From Hevea brasiliensis (Eukaryota > Streptophyta > Magnoliopsida > Malpighiales > Euphorbiaceae), in the NCBI RefSeq assembly GCF_030052815.1, contig NC_079495.1, positions 57,666,422 to 57,730,421 of the forward strand: a DNA stretch of 64,000 bases, read 5' to 3'. Below are positions 11,269-24,181 of this stretch, in pieces (within the stretch, counting starts at the first letter, position 1; each line of letters starts with the position of its first letter). Made by a program: the position numbers and the translations under genes. Under the pieces are notes generated by a model. It was given only the letters and a program-made list of their open reading frames with translations. It searched no databases and was not told the origin of the DNA.

Positions 11269-12490
11269 CTACTCTTCGAGTACATTTTCAGTTCCATCAT
11301 TCCCTCTTTGTCTCTTAGGCTCCTCCTCGCTATCATCTTCAGCTCTCAAGACAAGCTCCTCCATCTAGGAGAAGTCTTCTTCAGGATAGCGCTTCATGAG
11401 CTCAGCCAGAAGATCGCCATGTGCATTCACAAAGGCACTAGCCTCTCTCGCCAAAGCCTCTTCTTCTTTTGCTTTGATCTCTTTAGTAAATCGAGTGAGA
11501 TCAGCAAATCGGCAGGCTCGAGCGTCTTCAAGTTCCCGCTCCAGTTCAGCTATCCTTTCTTTGTAAGACTTCATCCGATCTTCTATTTGGGCAATATGGT
11601 CCTGAGCAGTTGAGAGTTGGGCTGTAGTGGTAGCTTCGTTTTGAACCGCCTTCAGAATCTCCTATCTCAAGAGATGAGTTTTTTCTCTGATCATATGCTG
11701 GTTCGCAATAGTCTCCAAACCTAAGCTCATCGTCTAAGCCAGGAGATCATCAATGCTATCCTGGGCCATCATACTCTAATCTTCTTGAAAATAGATAGTG
11801 GTGCCCAGGACCTTAGCTAGATCAGGATCGCCCCGAACTGAACTGAACGGGCCATCCTACTCCTAACGACTAGTCTAGAAGGCCCCCCTTTTGCACTTGA
11901 AGAAACCAGCGGAGGTGGAGGTTTGGCTTGTCGAGGTGGAGAAGGAACAATCTCTACCTCCGAGTTTGGCTACTCTGGAGGTTAGAATAGAGAGTTTGGT
12001 ACTTCTACCAAGTCTCGCCTCGGCGTCTAAGTAGCAGTAGTAGCAGCAACTTTCATCTCTCGCACTTTCTGGGTGAGTCCCTCTTTTGCTTGCAGCTCTC
12101 CTTTGCACCCTCGCCTCTTGCCATACCTGCACAGAGAATAAGTTAGTGAGATCACCAAAGTTAAGAGACCAAAGATCTAGATTATACTGATCCCGAGGCC
12201 GAGGTCAGAGAGTTGCAGCTAATAGTCCTCACGAGCGATCACTTGCATCATCCACCATTTCAATTCGGCCATGACCACATCCAAACATGAATATCTATGA
12301 GCAGTCACCTAATCCTTCAACTCCTTCACCATGGTGTCCTCATCTTTATTTAGGGCGATTTTCTTTGGTATTGAAGGAACCAAATACTACCAACTATGTG
12401 GGATGCCCTCAAAGCCATTCGGGTCTTTGCTCCTCAGTTTAAAAAACTGATCTTTCCAGTTCTTCAACGAGAAAGGGAGATCGGTGAAGA
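11269..12490 (-). pseudogene. Host gene, C-terminal part: plant gypsy-type transposon protein with coiled coil
   Basis: From 12490 leftward the frame reads FTDLPFSLKNWKDQFFKL, like the Lys-Trp-Lys-x2-Phe-Phe signature of the plant putative gypsy-type transposon domain proteins. Stops follow (after HSW, ELKD and EDY). A plausible intron acceptor, TTATTCTCTGTGCAG, precedes the next segment near 12130. A clear heptad-rich coiled coil is open at 11365-11574 (MKSYKERIAELEREL through AELMKRYPEEDFS). It is followed after one TAG by 31 acidic codons ending at the stop 11269-11271. Copia-A inserted at 12491 and removed the link to the N-terminal part at 61458-61708. The family assignment rests on motif resemblance only. 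Confidence 0.55.
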
Positions 12491-13832
12491 TGTTAGTAGT
12501 ATACCCTAGAGCATATTATTTAATATGTATCTTGTAAATATTTTATTAATAAAGGCAATTTCACTTTTCCGTTTACATAATGTATTTATGTGTAATAGAA
12601 AAGGTCCATTGATATTTTGTTACAAATTCTATTCTTAAGTTGTTAAGAATATGAGTGACAGTATTTCTAACACAAAGTATCCTCAACTGGTTCACAATCG
12701 AGGATACTTCACAATGAGGACATGACTTATCCAGAAAGACTGTAATCATGTTTGTTCCCAAGGTATTTATATGAGATATAAATAAGATGGAATGGTGAGT
12801 CTCATGCCATATAACAAACATGATAGGCACTTATACATGATAAGTAGGCCGAACCAGTGATGCATATGACAAGCACATGGAGTTTACTCTTGTCAATGCA
12901 TTGTCATATATCATATCAGTGCATATAATCTTTAGACCTGAGATAACACAGTTATCTTGTATATAGGTTGTTGGAGTTTGATACTACTTTCATACTTGCA
13001 CTGTGTATGGGTACATAGGCATGTGTTGGCTCCTACTAGTTATATATGGAGGTAGGTGTTGATCAAGATGGAATCTGTTACCCTAAGTAAATAGGGATAA
13101 AGTCCTATGTTCATTTAATTATTCTTGATGTTTCAAGTTCCTGGCCAGAACAGACAGATTTAGTCAGAAAAGAGTTTCTGACAAGAAAATCTAATTAATC
13201 AAGAACTGGAATTAAAAGAGAATGTAATATTCATAGTAAATGGGGTTTGACATAAACCATGACTCCAACTCGAATTGGGATTTATAACAGAGAGATTCTA
13301 GTGCATGGTAACATATGATTAAAGGTTCATTTAAGGTATTCCTTGTTACTGATTGGGTGGCCATGGCACGCTATGCTAGGTGTCAAACATGGTCTATGAG
13401 ATGCTTAAAATGATTTAGAGAAATCATTTATGGTAAGAAAGAGTTTTGATGATATTAAGAGTTAATATCATATCTCATTGCCAATTAGTGATGAGCCTAG
13501 TGAGTCACACACATACACAAGATAATCACTAAGTAAAATGTGATTTAATTGATTAATTAAAGAGTTTAATTAATTAATTAAATAGGCTTGGTTTACAATA
13601 AGATTGCAAAGTCCCTAGCATGACTTGAAAGCAAATCTAAGTTATTGGATGTATAGTATAAGTTAAATTTATATTTATAATATTTAAATATGAATTTAAT
13701 TGTGAAAAATTAATTAATAGAGATTAATTAATTAATTTATATTTAATATAAATTGATTTGAAGAGGCAAAATAATGATTTTGGGTTGAGAACTCAAAATT
13801 ACAACATAAAGGTAATTTGGTCATTTCACATG

Positions 13833-14000
13833 GTGACATATGGCACTATGAGATGGTGACACATGGCATCATAGTTTGTCATTTGTCTTCCTATCATGCA
13901 AGTTGATCAAAGTCAAGATTAAGTCTAGCTTTGTCACTTGGCTTAATGTGATTAAGTCAATTAAAAATAAGATGCAATGTGGTGGTGACATGTGGCATGG
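13833..14000 (+). promoter_or_regulatory. Repeated GTGACAYRTGGCA motifs in copia U3
   Basis: GTGACATATGGCA (13833), GTGACACATGGCA (13856) and GTGACATGTGGCA (13987) lie 30-190 bases upstream of the TATA box. In solo LTR G one copy reads GACACGTGGCA, with a perfect ACGTGGC core of ABRE/G-box elements bound by bZIP factors. The Copia-A copies look like that core after CpG decay. Function is inferred. Confidence 0.5.
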
Positions 14001-14025
14001 AGTTTAAGTGATTACTTGACCTAAT

Positions 14026-14033
14026 TATATAAA
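14026..14033 (+). promoter_or_regulatory. TATA box of Copia-A 5' LTR
   Basis: TATATAAA, followed about 40 bases on by a CT-rich stretch (CTCTTTTTCTCTCTT) typical near plant transcription starts. A matching TATATAAG lies at the equivalent site in solo LTR G (about 44397). Confidence 0.6.
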
Positions 14034-14606
14034 GTGATGTTATAAGAAAATAAAAATCAGCCAACACTCTTTTTCTCTCTTATGTGTGGTGGCACCTCTT
14101 CCTCCCTCTCCTCTCTTCATCTTTTCTCATCAATTCAAAGAGAATCACTCCATTCCCTTTGAATTAAAATTACTAGAAATTGTTTCTAGTGTTCTATACA
14201 CACATACAACCTCTCTAAAGGTGAGAACTCAATTTATAATTGGTTGGCAAAGGCTTGAGAAGCAAATTGGGGGCTGCCCATTGGTGATCTTGGTGTGGAC
14301 AAGCTAGAGGAACAACACTTGGGGTCCTAAGTGCTTCCTAAAGGTGCCAATCACATCCATAGTGCATCAAAGAGGTTAGTGCTCTAACTCTTCTTTTAAA
14401 CTAGGGTTTAAATGAATTAATTTATTAATTCACAATTTTGAATGGCAAACATAGATCCTAATACATATTAAAAGTGTTTTAATATGCAATTGAGCGTTGA
14501 AATTAATTAGGCACATAAGAGATGTGGCATGATGCATGTAACCTTAGAAGAAAAATGTTGAAATTCAATGCTCTAATGTAATAATTTTCATGCTTTCGCT
14601 TCTTCA

Positions 14607-14755
14607 ATTGGTATCAGAGCCACTATATTTTCCATTTAGATTGTTTAATATGAGATTTAATTGTGTGATTTAATCAAAATTTGATTGATTCAAAGCTGTT
14701 TAGATCACCATAGGTGGCAGCATGTTTGTATGCTCCATGGTGCGCATGGCTTGGG
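14607..14755 (+). other. Primer binding site (14609-14621) and start of Copia-A leader
   Basis: TGGTATCAGAGCC at 14609-14621 is complementary to the 3' end of initiator Met tRNA. The leader is cut at 14755 by Copia-B, and the last five bases, TTGGG (14751-14755), are repeated at 48950-48954, where the leader resumes. Confidence 0.9.
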
Positions 14756-15911
14756 TGAAGGAGCGGAAGCATGAAAATTGTTAGATTAGAACATTGAATT
14801 CAAAAATTTCTTCTAGGGTTTCATCCATCATGCCATATCCATTATGTTCCTAATTGATTTCAATGTTCAATTGCATATTAAAACTCTTTTAATATGTATT
14901 AGGATCTACATTTTCCATTTAAGATTTTTGAATTAGCAAATTAATTCATTAGAACCCTAGATTAATACAAGAATATGTGCACTAACCTTTTGATGCACTG
15001 TAAATGCGATTGGTACCTTTGGGAAGCACCTAGGACTCCAAATGTTGTCCCTCTAGCTTGTCCACACCAAAATCACCAATAGCAGCCCCTAAACTAGCTT
15101 CTCAAGTGTAACACCCTCACTTTAGCTAGTCCGTGCATTCGACTGTTCTGGTGACTAATGTCGGTCCGGACAGTCAGAATATCTGGAACTATATTTAAAC
15201 TAGAGTGAGGAGTCATAAGTAATTCAAATAAGTATAAGTAAAATTAATAAAAAAATTTTAGAAATAAAATACAACCAAGTTAAATGAGCTGATATCTTAG
15301 CGATGGGTAACCCAGTGGGAAGTTGCTATTTTCACAGCTAGAAACTCTAAATGTAACACCCCTATTTGCATAGCCTGGTATATTTCACTATTCCAGTGAC
15401 CAGTGTTGGTCCGGACAATTAAGGCGATTAGAACCACACTTAAGACAACTAGATAAGCTATAAACACAAATAATTAGTAATTGTCAATTAGTTAAGTATA
15501 AATAAGAAAAACAGAATATAAGAAGTTAAACGAGTTGAGAGTCACAACAATGGGTGACCTTCTCGGGAACGACTGCGAAGTCGATTTAAACTCAAATTTC
15601 GAACCGTAAAATGTGACACTGCAGTCCTTAGGACAATTACGAACACAGTGGAAAAGAGAAAATCACGAAAAAGAATTGTTAAGTCAATCAAATGATTAGG
15701 TCAGAGAGCCGAAAGAAATATTGAATTATTTACAAAAAGGGTTAAACCGGCGAGGGGTAATTTGGTCAATTGACCCCGAGAGCTGACTCCTGACCTAACT
15801 GTCACATAAAATCGGAGAAAAAAAAATTTCAGAGTCAGGAATTAAATTAAAGAACTAATAGAAAAATAAATTAAAAAAAAAAGAGAAAATGAAAAAGGTG
15901 TAGGGAGATGA

Positions 15912-15937
15912 CATCATGCATGACATTATGCATGATG
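15912..15937. promoter_or_regulatory. CATGCATG inverted repeat in LTR F
   Basis: CATCATGCATGA (15912-15923) and TTATGCATGATG (15926-15937): the same inverted repeat as at 527-552, with one C-to-T change in the second arm. Confidence 0.55.
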
Positions 15938-18403
15938 CCATAAAGATTATAATTAATAAATTTAATTAAATTGATTTTTAGGTCTTCCATAAGACAAAAG
16001 ACATAAAGAAAGAAAAAAAAAATCCAAAGTCTTCTTTTTTCCCTAGTTGCCGTCTCCCATTTCTCTCTCCCTCTCCATTGTTAAACCTCCATTGAAGCTT
16101 GTACTCAAGCTCAAATTCCCTCACTTAACCTTAAGATTTTCCATAAAACTTCATCAAAACTTGTTACCTCAACCTAAGAAGAGGATTGAAAGAGCAAAGA
16201 AAAAGAAAAAGGAAGAGAATTGAAGAATTGGACATCAAAGATTGAGGTTAGTGATTTAAGTTGCAAAATTAGTTTATTAGTTGTGTTTATAGCTTGATTA
16301 ACTTAGAAATAAACTTAAAATGAAATGAAATAAATTGTTGAGGGACCAAGCTGAATTTCAGCCAGCATGTGTATGAGGGGATTATTGCATGAGTTTGATA
16401 GATTTAAAAGTGTATGTGATCTTGTTTGAGATGAAGAAACATGTATATAGGCTTTGAATCAATTAAATGCAAAGATATTGTGAACTAGGGTTTTGGGACA
16501 CTTAGGGTTAGAGACAAAAATGTGAAAAATTGGTAAAAGATGTCTTCGACCTAGTTTGAAGTGGGAAATGGTCAATGGTGACCAAATGAAGTGTGTTAAA
16601 AGTGTTGGAGTTGAAACCAAATTCGGATTCAATGTGGTCATGCTGCTGGCAGTATGACCAAGTTTACTTTGAGGGAACAAAAATAAAAATTTATAAGTCC
16701 AATTGATATGAGACCAATTGGGAATGAAAATAGACACTAAATGACACAATTTTCATTTAGGAAGCATTCCCAAAAAATGACCAAAACCTAGTGAACAAAT
16801 TGACCAAACTCGGAAAATTTCAGTCTACCCTGTACAAACTGACCAAATGAATAGTATTTGTTTATTTAGCCATAACTTGAGCTAGGTAGGTCTAAATGAC
16901 CTGAAATTTTACCAGTGGACAGTTGAGGTATAGACCTATAACTTTCATGAAGAACACAAATCCAAATTATGCCATTAACCAAGTCATTTGGCCACCCAAA
17001 TTTGGTGACCTTAAATTTCCAGGACCAAAAATTTGCCCAGAAATCTGGGTTAAGTCTAATCCGGCAGCCATAGTTCAAATGGCTATAGCTTGAGCTACAA
17101 AAATCCAATTGGAGTGATTAAAAAAGGAGAATAAACTTAAGACAATAAGGAACATTTTCTATGGAGAAAGTTTTGCCAAATTATAACAGTAAAGTGACAA
17201 ATGGAACAGTGCAACTTAGGATACCAAAACTGAAAATTTGCAAATTTGCCTAAAAGACTTAGAATTTGAGAAAAAAACTAAAACCAACAAATTTAGTGAT
17301 CAAAATGTGGTATGTGGGTGAAGTTGAAATTCCCATACCTATTAAGCCTTAGAAAGTCAACAATTTGACTTGAATAGTATAGTGAATAGTAACCCGAAAT
17401 ACAAAAATTTAAGAAACGGCGAGTTTAGCACATTAGAGCTAGGTAAAAGTGACGTTAAATTTATTTTTGAATTTATGCTAAGTTATGGTACTGAAACACT
17501 ATGAAATTGTGTGTTTCAATTGAAAAGAACACCGAGAAAGAACCCGAGGAATCGAGTTAAGGCCAAGAGGCGACTCGCTTAAGGTTTGTGCACAACTAAC
17601 TCTTTTGTTATTTTTCAATTCCAAATTGATTTGAAATAAATTTATGGTATGATTTATGATTTTTGTTGTGTTGAGAATTTTAACTTATTGAATGAAATTG
17701 TATAATTTGAATATAAATTTTCTTATACATTTAAGGATTTATTGCATTGTTTTAAGGATTATAAATTTTAAGTTTGATGTATTGCCAACCTTGAGCATGA
17801 ATTTATGATGATTAAATATGTTGATGATTTGTAAATACTTTGTAAATAGAAATTGTTTTGAATATGATTTGAAACCACAGTTGACATGGCAAAATTTGTT
17901 GTGAATTCTCATTAGCTTGTCTAATGAGATATCTCCTCCATTAGATGGGGAGAGTTACTTCCTCTCTGGCTTGCCAATTGGGGAAGAATTTGAATGAGTA
18001 CTCATATATACTAGCTAGTCTTTGTTTCTCCCTTTTAGCCTTGGTTATTGGGAGAATGTGAAATGTCGTAGTGTACAACACGACATCTATTTGAATTTTA
18101 GGTCATCGGATTAACTGTGTGAATTGTTGGCAATGCCCTTTAAATTATGCATAATTTGATAAATTGTGATTGAAATAAATAATTTGTTAGTGATTCAAAA
18201 TATTTTTGTATTGTTTCGAAATTTAAAAGAAATGTAAATAAATAGTTACTATTTGATCAAAATGTTATTCAAATGAATAATTTGCATGAATGAAAATAAT
18301 GATTTTTGAATGTCATGGATTTTGAAGAATTTAAAAATTTTAAATTTTTATTCATTATGAATTATTAAGAATAATTTGTATTAAGTTTTAAATTATTAGT
18401 TTG

Positions 18404-18449
18404 TACACCACTGAGTTCACCACTCAGCGATAGCTTTGTATGCTGTCGC
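18404..18449 (+). other. Conserved double stem-loop in LTR F
   Basis: Stem 1 is CTGAGT (18411-18416)/ACTCAG (18422-18427). Stem 2 is GCGATAGC (18427-18434)/GCTGTCGC (18442-18449) with one G-U pair, followed by AGGTGAAAG. It lies about 740-780 bases before the LTR 3' end. Confidence 0.65.
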
Positions 18450-19490
18450 AGGTGAAAGAAAATATAAAGCAACTAAGCGAGGTTACTGAAAGACACGGTG
18501 AGATTATCCTCGGGTATATCATAGGTATACCCTTGTACTTTAGATTTTGATATAATTCTGTAATTATATGTATGAAATTTCCTTTGAGCAGTTGTACCAA
18601 CTCTTTTTTAATATATTTATGGATTGTAATGAAATACAAATTATTGTAATATTATCTTGAAATTTTATGTATTTATAAAGTTTGCACTACTAATTTTTTT
18701 TAATACTCCCATTAATGTAAATATTAATTTTGTTATCTTAATGAGATATTTCAATGTTTGATTTAATTTAAACTGTGTATTAAATTGCTTGTGTTAATTT
18801 GTAAAATGAGGATGGTTTGAATTTTGAGACTTGAGAAATTGGTTGAGATTGATTGTGAAATTTGAAGAAGTTGTTGAGAAAAATATTGGGAGTGTCCTTA
18901 TTTTCAGGTTTTGAAGAATTATTTTCTTAAAATACAGATGGCACTCAGCCGAAATTTTTGTAAAAATTGCGGAAATTTTTTAAATATCTAAAAATTTGAT
19001 TTATGTTTGGACTTTAAATAAAGGTTTTTAATATCTGAGAAAATTTAACCCACCAATTTAAAAATGAACGAAAATTATTTCAAAATCCCTTGTAGTATAT
19101 TTAATGGGTTACCGGTAGGCGAAGTACGGTAATTCATTAGGTGTACTACGGGAGCATGTTACATCTTACGAGGAGCAGGTTGTGACAATAAACCCAGGGG
19201 AAAATTCATTAAATAATTTTTGGGATTCCAGAGTAGAGTCATTGAGGCTTCGATAGCATTAGAATGCTAAGAAAATGCTTCTGGAATTTTATCAATTGGT
19301 ACAAATAGTTTGGGCTCCTTAAGCCAAACGGAGGGCATTTTGGTCATTTCGCCTTCAAAGACGATTTTTGACCAACTTATCCAGTTAAGTAAATAATTAT
19401 TATGACATAAAATATGAATAAATATTACTAAAAATTTAATTAAAAATTGGTAGTAAAGAAAAGAAAAGAAAATGAAAGAAAATTGGAAAT

Positions 19491-19510
19491 ATGACATCAC
19501 ATGATGTCAT
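19491..19510. promoter_or_regulatory. ATGACATCA palindrome in LTR E
   Basis: ATGACATCA and TGATGTCAT are perfect inverted 9-base arms with CA between. They resemble TGACGTCA-type bZIP sites after CpG loss. It is placed like the CATGCATG inverted repeat of the Gypsy-I family. Confidence 0.4.
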
Positions 19511-21811
19511 TAGTGAGGTCTCCACTAATCAAATTTTAACAAGCACACTTAAACCAATAAAAAATGGAAAAATGAGTCAAAATTCAAAAAGAAATTTCTA
19601 GTTTCTTCCTTCTCTCCAGCCGAGACCCATCTCCCTTGCCAACCTCCATTGTTGTTTCATCTTCTCACTAGAAAAACTCTTGAAAATTCACCATAAAATC
19701 ATAAGTTTCCTTCATCAAAACTCCTCCTCACACCTCGAGCAAGACTTGGGCAGCAAAAAGAAAGAGAAAAAGTGGAGTTTTCAAGCCTTGGGAATTGGCT
19801 AATTCAAGGTTAGTGCTACCTTCTTCCCTTTCTCTTCTTTAAACTTGAACTTAAGTAGGAAAATGGAAAGAAATTCAAGAGAAATTTTGGCCAGCTTATG
19901 AGTTAAGGGAGTTGATGAATTTGAATGAAATAAATTGTGATTATTGGAGTTGTTTAGTGTGTATATATGTTAGAATGTTAGTTTTGCATGGGTTATATGA
20001 AACAGACATTTGAAAATTAGGGTTTGAGGCATGAAGTTAGGGTTTTGTTCATGTGTTATGGAATTGGAGTCCTAATGGTCAATTAGTGACCATTTGGCTA
20101 TATTTGATGAGGAATTGAAGTGATTTATGCCAATGGAATTGAGGTTAGGTATGCTGCCTTAGGTGACCTATAGGGCTGGATGTGAGTCTAGCAAGTTTAG
20201 GTAGCTGTAACTTGAGTTGTGTAGGTTCAATTGGTGCAAGGCCAATTCGATATGAAACTAGACATATCAAGTCACAATTTTGATGAAGAAATCTTGCCTA
20301 GAAAACAAACTTAGGATGACCTACAAATTGGCTAAATCCGGATAACCAATTCTAGACCTAGTAAAAGTGACCAAATGAACAGTGTTGTGTTGTTCATTTA
20401 GCCATAACTCAGAGTAGAAATATCCAATTGACCTGAATTTTATATCAATAGAAATCTTAGACAATTTGGAACAACTTTAATCGAGAACACAAACTCAAAT
20501 TCTAAACCTACCCAATTCAAATTGCTAGTCCAAATTAGGACATCAAATCTGGCAGAACCAAATTGCCCAGAAATTCTGGGTACAAGTCAATCCGGCTAGT
20601 TATAGTAAAATGGCCATAACTTGAGCTACAAAACTCCAAATAGAGTGATTCAAAAAGAGAATTAAAAAGACACATAAAGAAACAACTTTCATTGAGAAAG
20701 TTTTGTCAAAATTCTACTGTAACAATGATCAATGGAATAGTAAACTTAAAGCATGAAATCTGAAAATTTTGAATAACATAAAATAAGTTTTGAAATGATA
20801 TTGGCAATCAATACCAACAAATCTAGAACCCAAAATATGGAATAATTATGTATCTATAATTTGTATACATATTATGTATGAAAAAGTTAACAAATTGAGT
20901 GAATAGTAATGTGTGAATAGTAAAGTTAACAAATTGAGTGAATAGTAACCCAAAAAATATAAGGAATAATAAAAGAAATTAAAGAAGCCATTATGATTGA
21001 TAATATATAATATGATTAGTGAATTGTGATTTTTGAATTTGAGTGACCCTAAAACATAGAAGAATGTTTTAAGTACAATGGTGCATGAGAACCATTAATG
21101 AGAATTGTAATCATATGAATTATCATATGAATTCCAAGTCATAAAACACAATATATTAACATTTAATAGTACTATGTGCCCATGTATTTCCTAGACATGT
21201 GTGTCAGATTGGATATATTGGCATGCCAATAGGGTATTGTTTTAGTAGTACTGTGAAAAGCTTTATGCCTATATTTATGGCTTTATGCCTGCGCTCATGG
21301 CACCTGCACTCATGGCTTTATGTCTGCACTCATGGCTTTTATGCCCGATTATGTGTTATCATGGCTTTTTATCCATACTGACTGCATACATGGTTGATGT
21401 TCCGCGTCCCATGATATGACGGCCTTAGGCACCGCGGTGTCCAGTGCCAACGACCCATTATCCAGTTTAGTCAGCCTGTCATAGGTTATTTGGGCAGTGT
21501 AAATTATTGAAATTATTTAAGTATATTAGCATTTAAAAACATTATAAAGTATTGAATGAAATGTGAAAAAGAGATTAGCAATAGAAACATAACAAAAATA
21601 CAATTTGCAAAATCGTAGAGAGACCTCAAATACAATATTCCTAGAATAAAATGTATATTGAATATTATTACTGTAAGGCTAGAAGAGGAATGAATTAGCA
21701 TATAAGATAGTTAATACTAGAAACATCATAGTAAATCAAATTGATTCCTGAATATTTAAATTATACTCTATTCTTTCTTTATTTGTATATATTATTTTCT
21801 TGTTATATTAT

Positions 21812-21861
21812 TGCACCACTAAGCAGAAATGTTTAGCGCGATAGATTTGTTTCCTTCGCGC
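21812..21861 (+). other. Conserved double stem-loop in LTR E
   Basis: Stem 1 is CTAAGCA (21819-21825)/TGTTTAG (21830-21836) with one G-U. Stem 2 is GCGCGA (21836-21841)/TCGCGC (21856-21861), followed by AGGTACTAA. GCACCACTAAG precedes it. Confidence 0.65.
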
Positions 21862-24169
21862 AGGTACTAAAGGCAAAACCCAGTGGATATTAGACTTGGA
21901 TTTTGAAGTCCAAATCTGCAAAAGTGTCAGAAATGCTCAAGGTTTGTCACCTCCTCAGCAATACATGTAGGTAGGGCCCATATAGATTATATTTTGTATT
22001 TTGTATAAAATGCTAGATATTGTATTGTAATGTAGATTATGAACAGGTAATTAATAGAAATGTGATATAAATTAATAGATTAGCTTTTTCATATGTAATT
22101 AATTTGTATATCATGTAAATTGTAAATTTATTCAATTAGTTTGCAAATTATGTAAATTAATGGAAATATGAGAATTGAAATATGAGATGATTATGAGATT
22201 TTATTTTGAAAATATTGTTAAATTTCAAACAGGTGAATAGTAAAATACGCCAAATGGTAATAGAAATAGGGGAAACTCTGCTGGTTTCTCCATAGAAAAA
22301 TTGATATAAAAATATAACAAGAACAAAATTTTTAAACGAATAAAGTAAGATAAAATAGGGTGCTCCGGCATCGAGTGTGACATGTCTTGCTCAGCTACAC
22401 TGTAGTCGAGTGAGGGGTGTTACATCAAGCCTTGCCAACCAATTAGAAATTAGGGATTTGCCTTTAGAAAGGTTGTAGATATATATAGGACACTAAAAAC
22501 AATTTCTAGTCATTTTAATTCAAAGAAAACAATTGATTTCTCTTTGAATTGATGAGAAAAGATGAAGAAGAGGAGAGGAGAGCCTTTTGGGTGGCGGCAC
22601 ACTTTGAGAAAAATCAGAATAGTGTATTTATTTTTCTTTCTTTTCTCTTTTATAATTAGGTCATCACTTAAAACCCTTGCACATGTCATCACCTAATTGC
22701 ATCTTAATTTTAATTGACCTAATCACATTAAGCCAAGTGTCAAAGCTAGATTTAATCTTGACTTCGATCACCTTGCATGATAGGAAGACAAATGGCAAAC
22801 TTATATGGTGTCATGTGTCACCATCTCATGGTGCCACAAGTCACCCTGTGAAATGACCAAATTACCCTTGTGTTTTAATTTTGAGTTCTCAACCCAAAAT
22901 AATTATTTCTCCTCTTCTAATCAATTTATATCAAATATAAATTAATTAATTAATCTCTATTAATTAATTTCTCATAATTAAATTCATATTTAAACACTTT
23001 AAATATAAATTTAACTTATACTATACATCCAATAACCTAGATTTGGTTTCAAGCCATACTAGGGACTTTGCAATCTTATTGCAAACCAAACCTATTTAAT
23101 TAATCAATTAAATCACATTTAACTTGGTGATTATCTTGTGTATGTGTGTGACTTACTAGGCTCATCACTAATTGGCAATGAGATATGATATTAACTCTTA
23201 ATATCATTAGAACTCTTTCTTATCATAAATAATTTCTCTAAATCATTTTAAGCATCTCATAGATCATGGTTGACACTTAGCATAGCATGCCATAGCCACC
23301 CAATCAGTAACAAGGAATACCTTTAAATGAACCTATAATCATATGTTACCATGCACTAAAATCTTTCTGTTATAAAATCCCAATTCCAGCTAGAGTCATG
23401 GTTAATGTCAAACTCCATTTGCTATGGATATTATGTTCTCTTTTAATTCCAATTCTTGATTAAAAATATTTTCTTGTTAGAAACTCTTTTCTATCTAAAT
23501 CTGTCTGTCCTGGCTAGGAACTTGAAACATCAAGAACAATTAAATGAATATAGGATTTTATCCCTATTTAGCTAGGGTAAAAGATTCCATATTGATCAAC
23601 ACCTACCTCCATATATAACTAGTAGAAGCCAACACATGCCCATATACCCATACACAGTACAAGTATGAAAGTAGTATCAAACTCAAACCACCTATATATA
23701 AGATAACTATGCTATCTCAGGTCTAAAGATTATATGCATTGATATGATTTATGACAATGCATTGACAAGAGTAAACTCCACGTGCTTGTCATAAGTGTCA
23801 CTAGTTGAGCCTACTTATCATACATAAGTGCTTATCATGTTTGTTATATGACATGAGACTCACCATTCTATCTTATTTACATCTCATATAAATAATTTGG
23901 GAATAAATATGATTACAATCTTTCTGGATAAGTCATGTCCTTATTGTGAAGTATCCTCGATTGAGAACTAATTTATGATATTTTATGCTAGAAATACTGT
24001 CATTCATATTCTTAACAATTTAAGAATAGAATTTCTAACAAAATATCAATGGACATTTTCTATTACACATAAATATGTTATGTAAATGGAAAAGTAAAAA
24101 TGCCTTTTTGTTAATTAAACATGTACAAGATACATACTAAATGATATGCTCTAAGGCATACTACTAACA

Positions 24170-24180
24170 ATCTCCCACTA
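24170..24180 (-). other. Polypurine tract of Copia-B
   Basis: The minus strand reads TAGTGGGAGAT directly before the LTR start TGTTAGTAG, as in Copia-A at 53809-53819. Confidence 0.85.
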
Positions 24181-24181
24181 G

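Larger units (their letters stand above)
12491..14606 (+). repeat. 5' LTR of Copia-A (2116 bp)
   Basis: Starts TGTTAGTAGTATACCC and ends CTTCA just before the primer binding site. The same family of LTR is seen in Copia-B, in solo LTR G and in the 3' LTR at 53820. The only gene-like frames (for example 12573-12830 on the minus strand) recur in every LTR copy and have no recognisable motif. U3 contains three GTGACAYRTGGCA-like motifs and a TATA box. Confidence 0.93.
15352..19187 (+). repeat. Solo LTR F (gypsy, Gypsy-I family), nested in LTR E
   Basis: Starts TGTAACACCCCTATTTGCAT at 15352 and ends GGTTGTGACA at 19187, 3836 bases. Flanks CTAAA (15347-15351) and ATAAA (19188-19192) match at four of five bases, consistent with an aged target duplication. 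Sequence and order match the reverse complement of Gypsy-I's LTR and the LTR at 63302. Frames at 16459-16749 and 16866-17108 have no protein-family features. Confidence 0.9.
15107..22424 (+). repeat. Solo LTR E (gypsy), interrupted by LTR F
   Basis: Starts TGTAACACCCTCAC at 15107 and ends GAGGGGTGTTACA at 22424, flanked by TCAAG on both sides (15102-15106, 22425-22429). Net of LTR F it is about 3.48 kb. No internal region is present, so it is a solo LTR left by recombination between the two LTRs of a full element. Its 3' end resembles those of Gypsy-D and Gypsy-C. No gene is present; short frames at 19267-19500, 21199-21381 and 21513-21701 show no motif. Confidence 0.92.
14756..24169 (-). repeat. 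3' LTR of Copia-B, interrupted by LTR E
   Basis: Two pieces, 14756-15106 and 22430-24169, join across the TCAAG duplication. The rejoined order matches the uninterrupted stretch around 30130-30150 in the 5' LTR. The net length is about 2091 bases. The minus-strand 5' end at 24169 reads TGTTAGTAGTATGCC after the polypurine tract. Confidence 0.93.
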
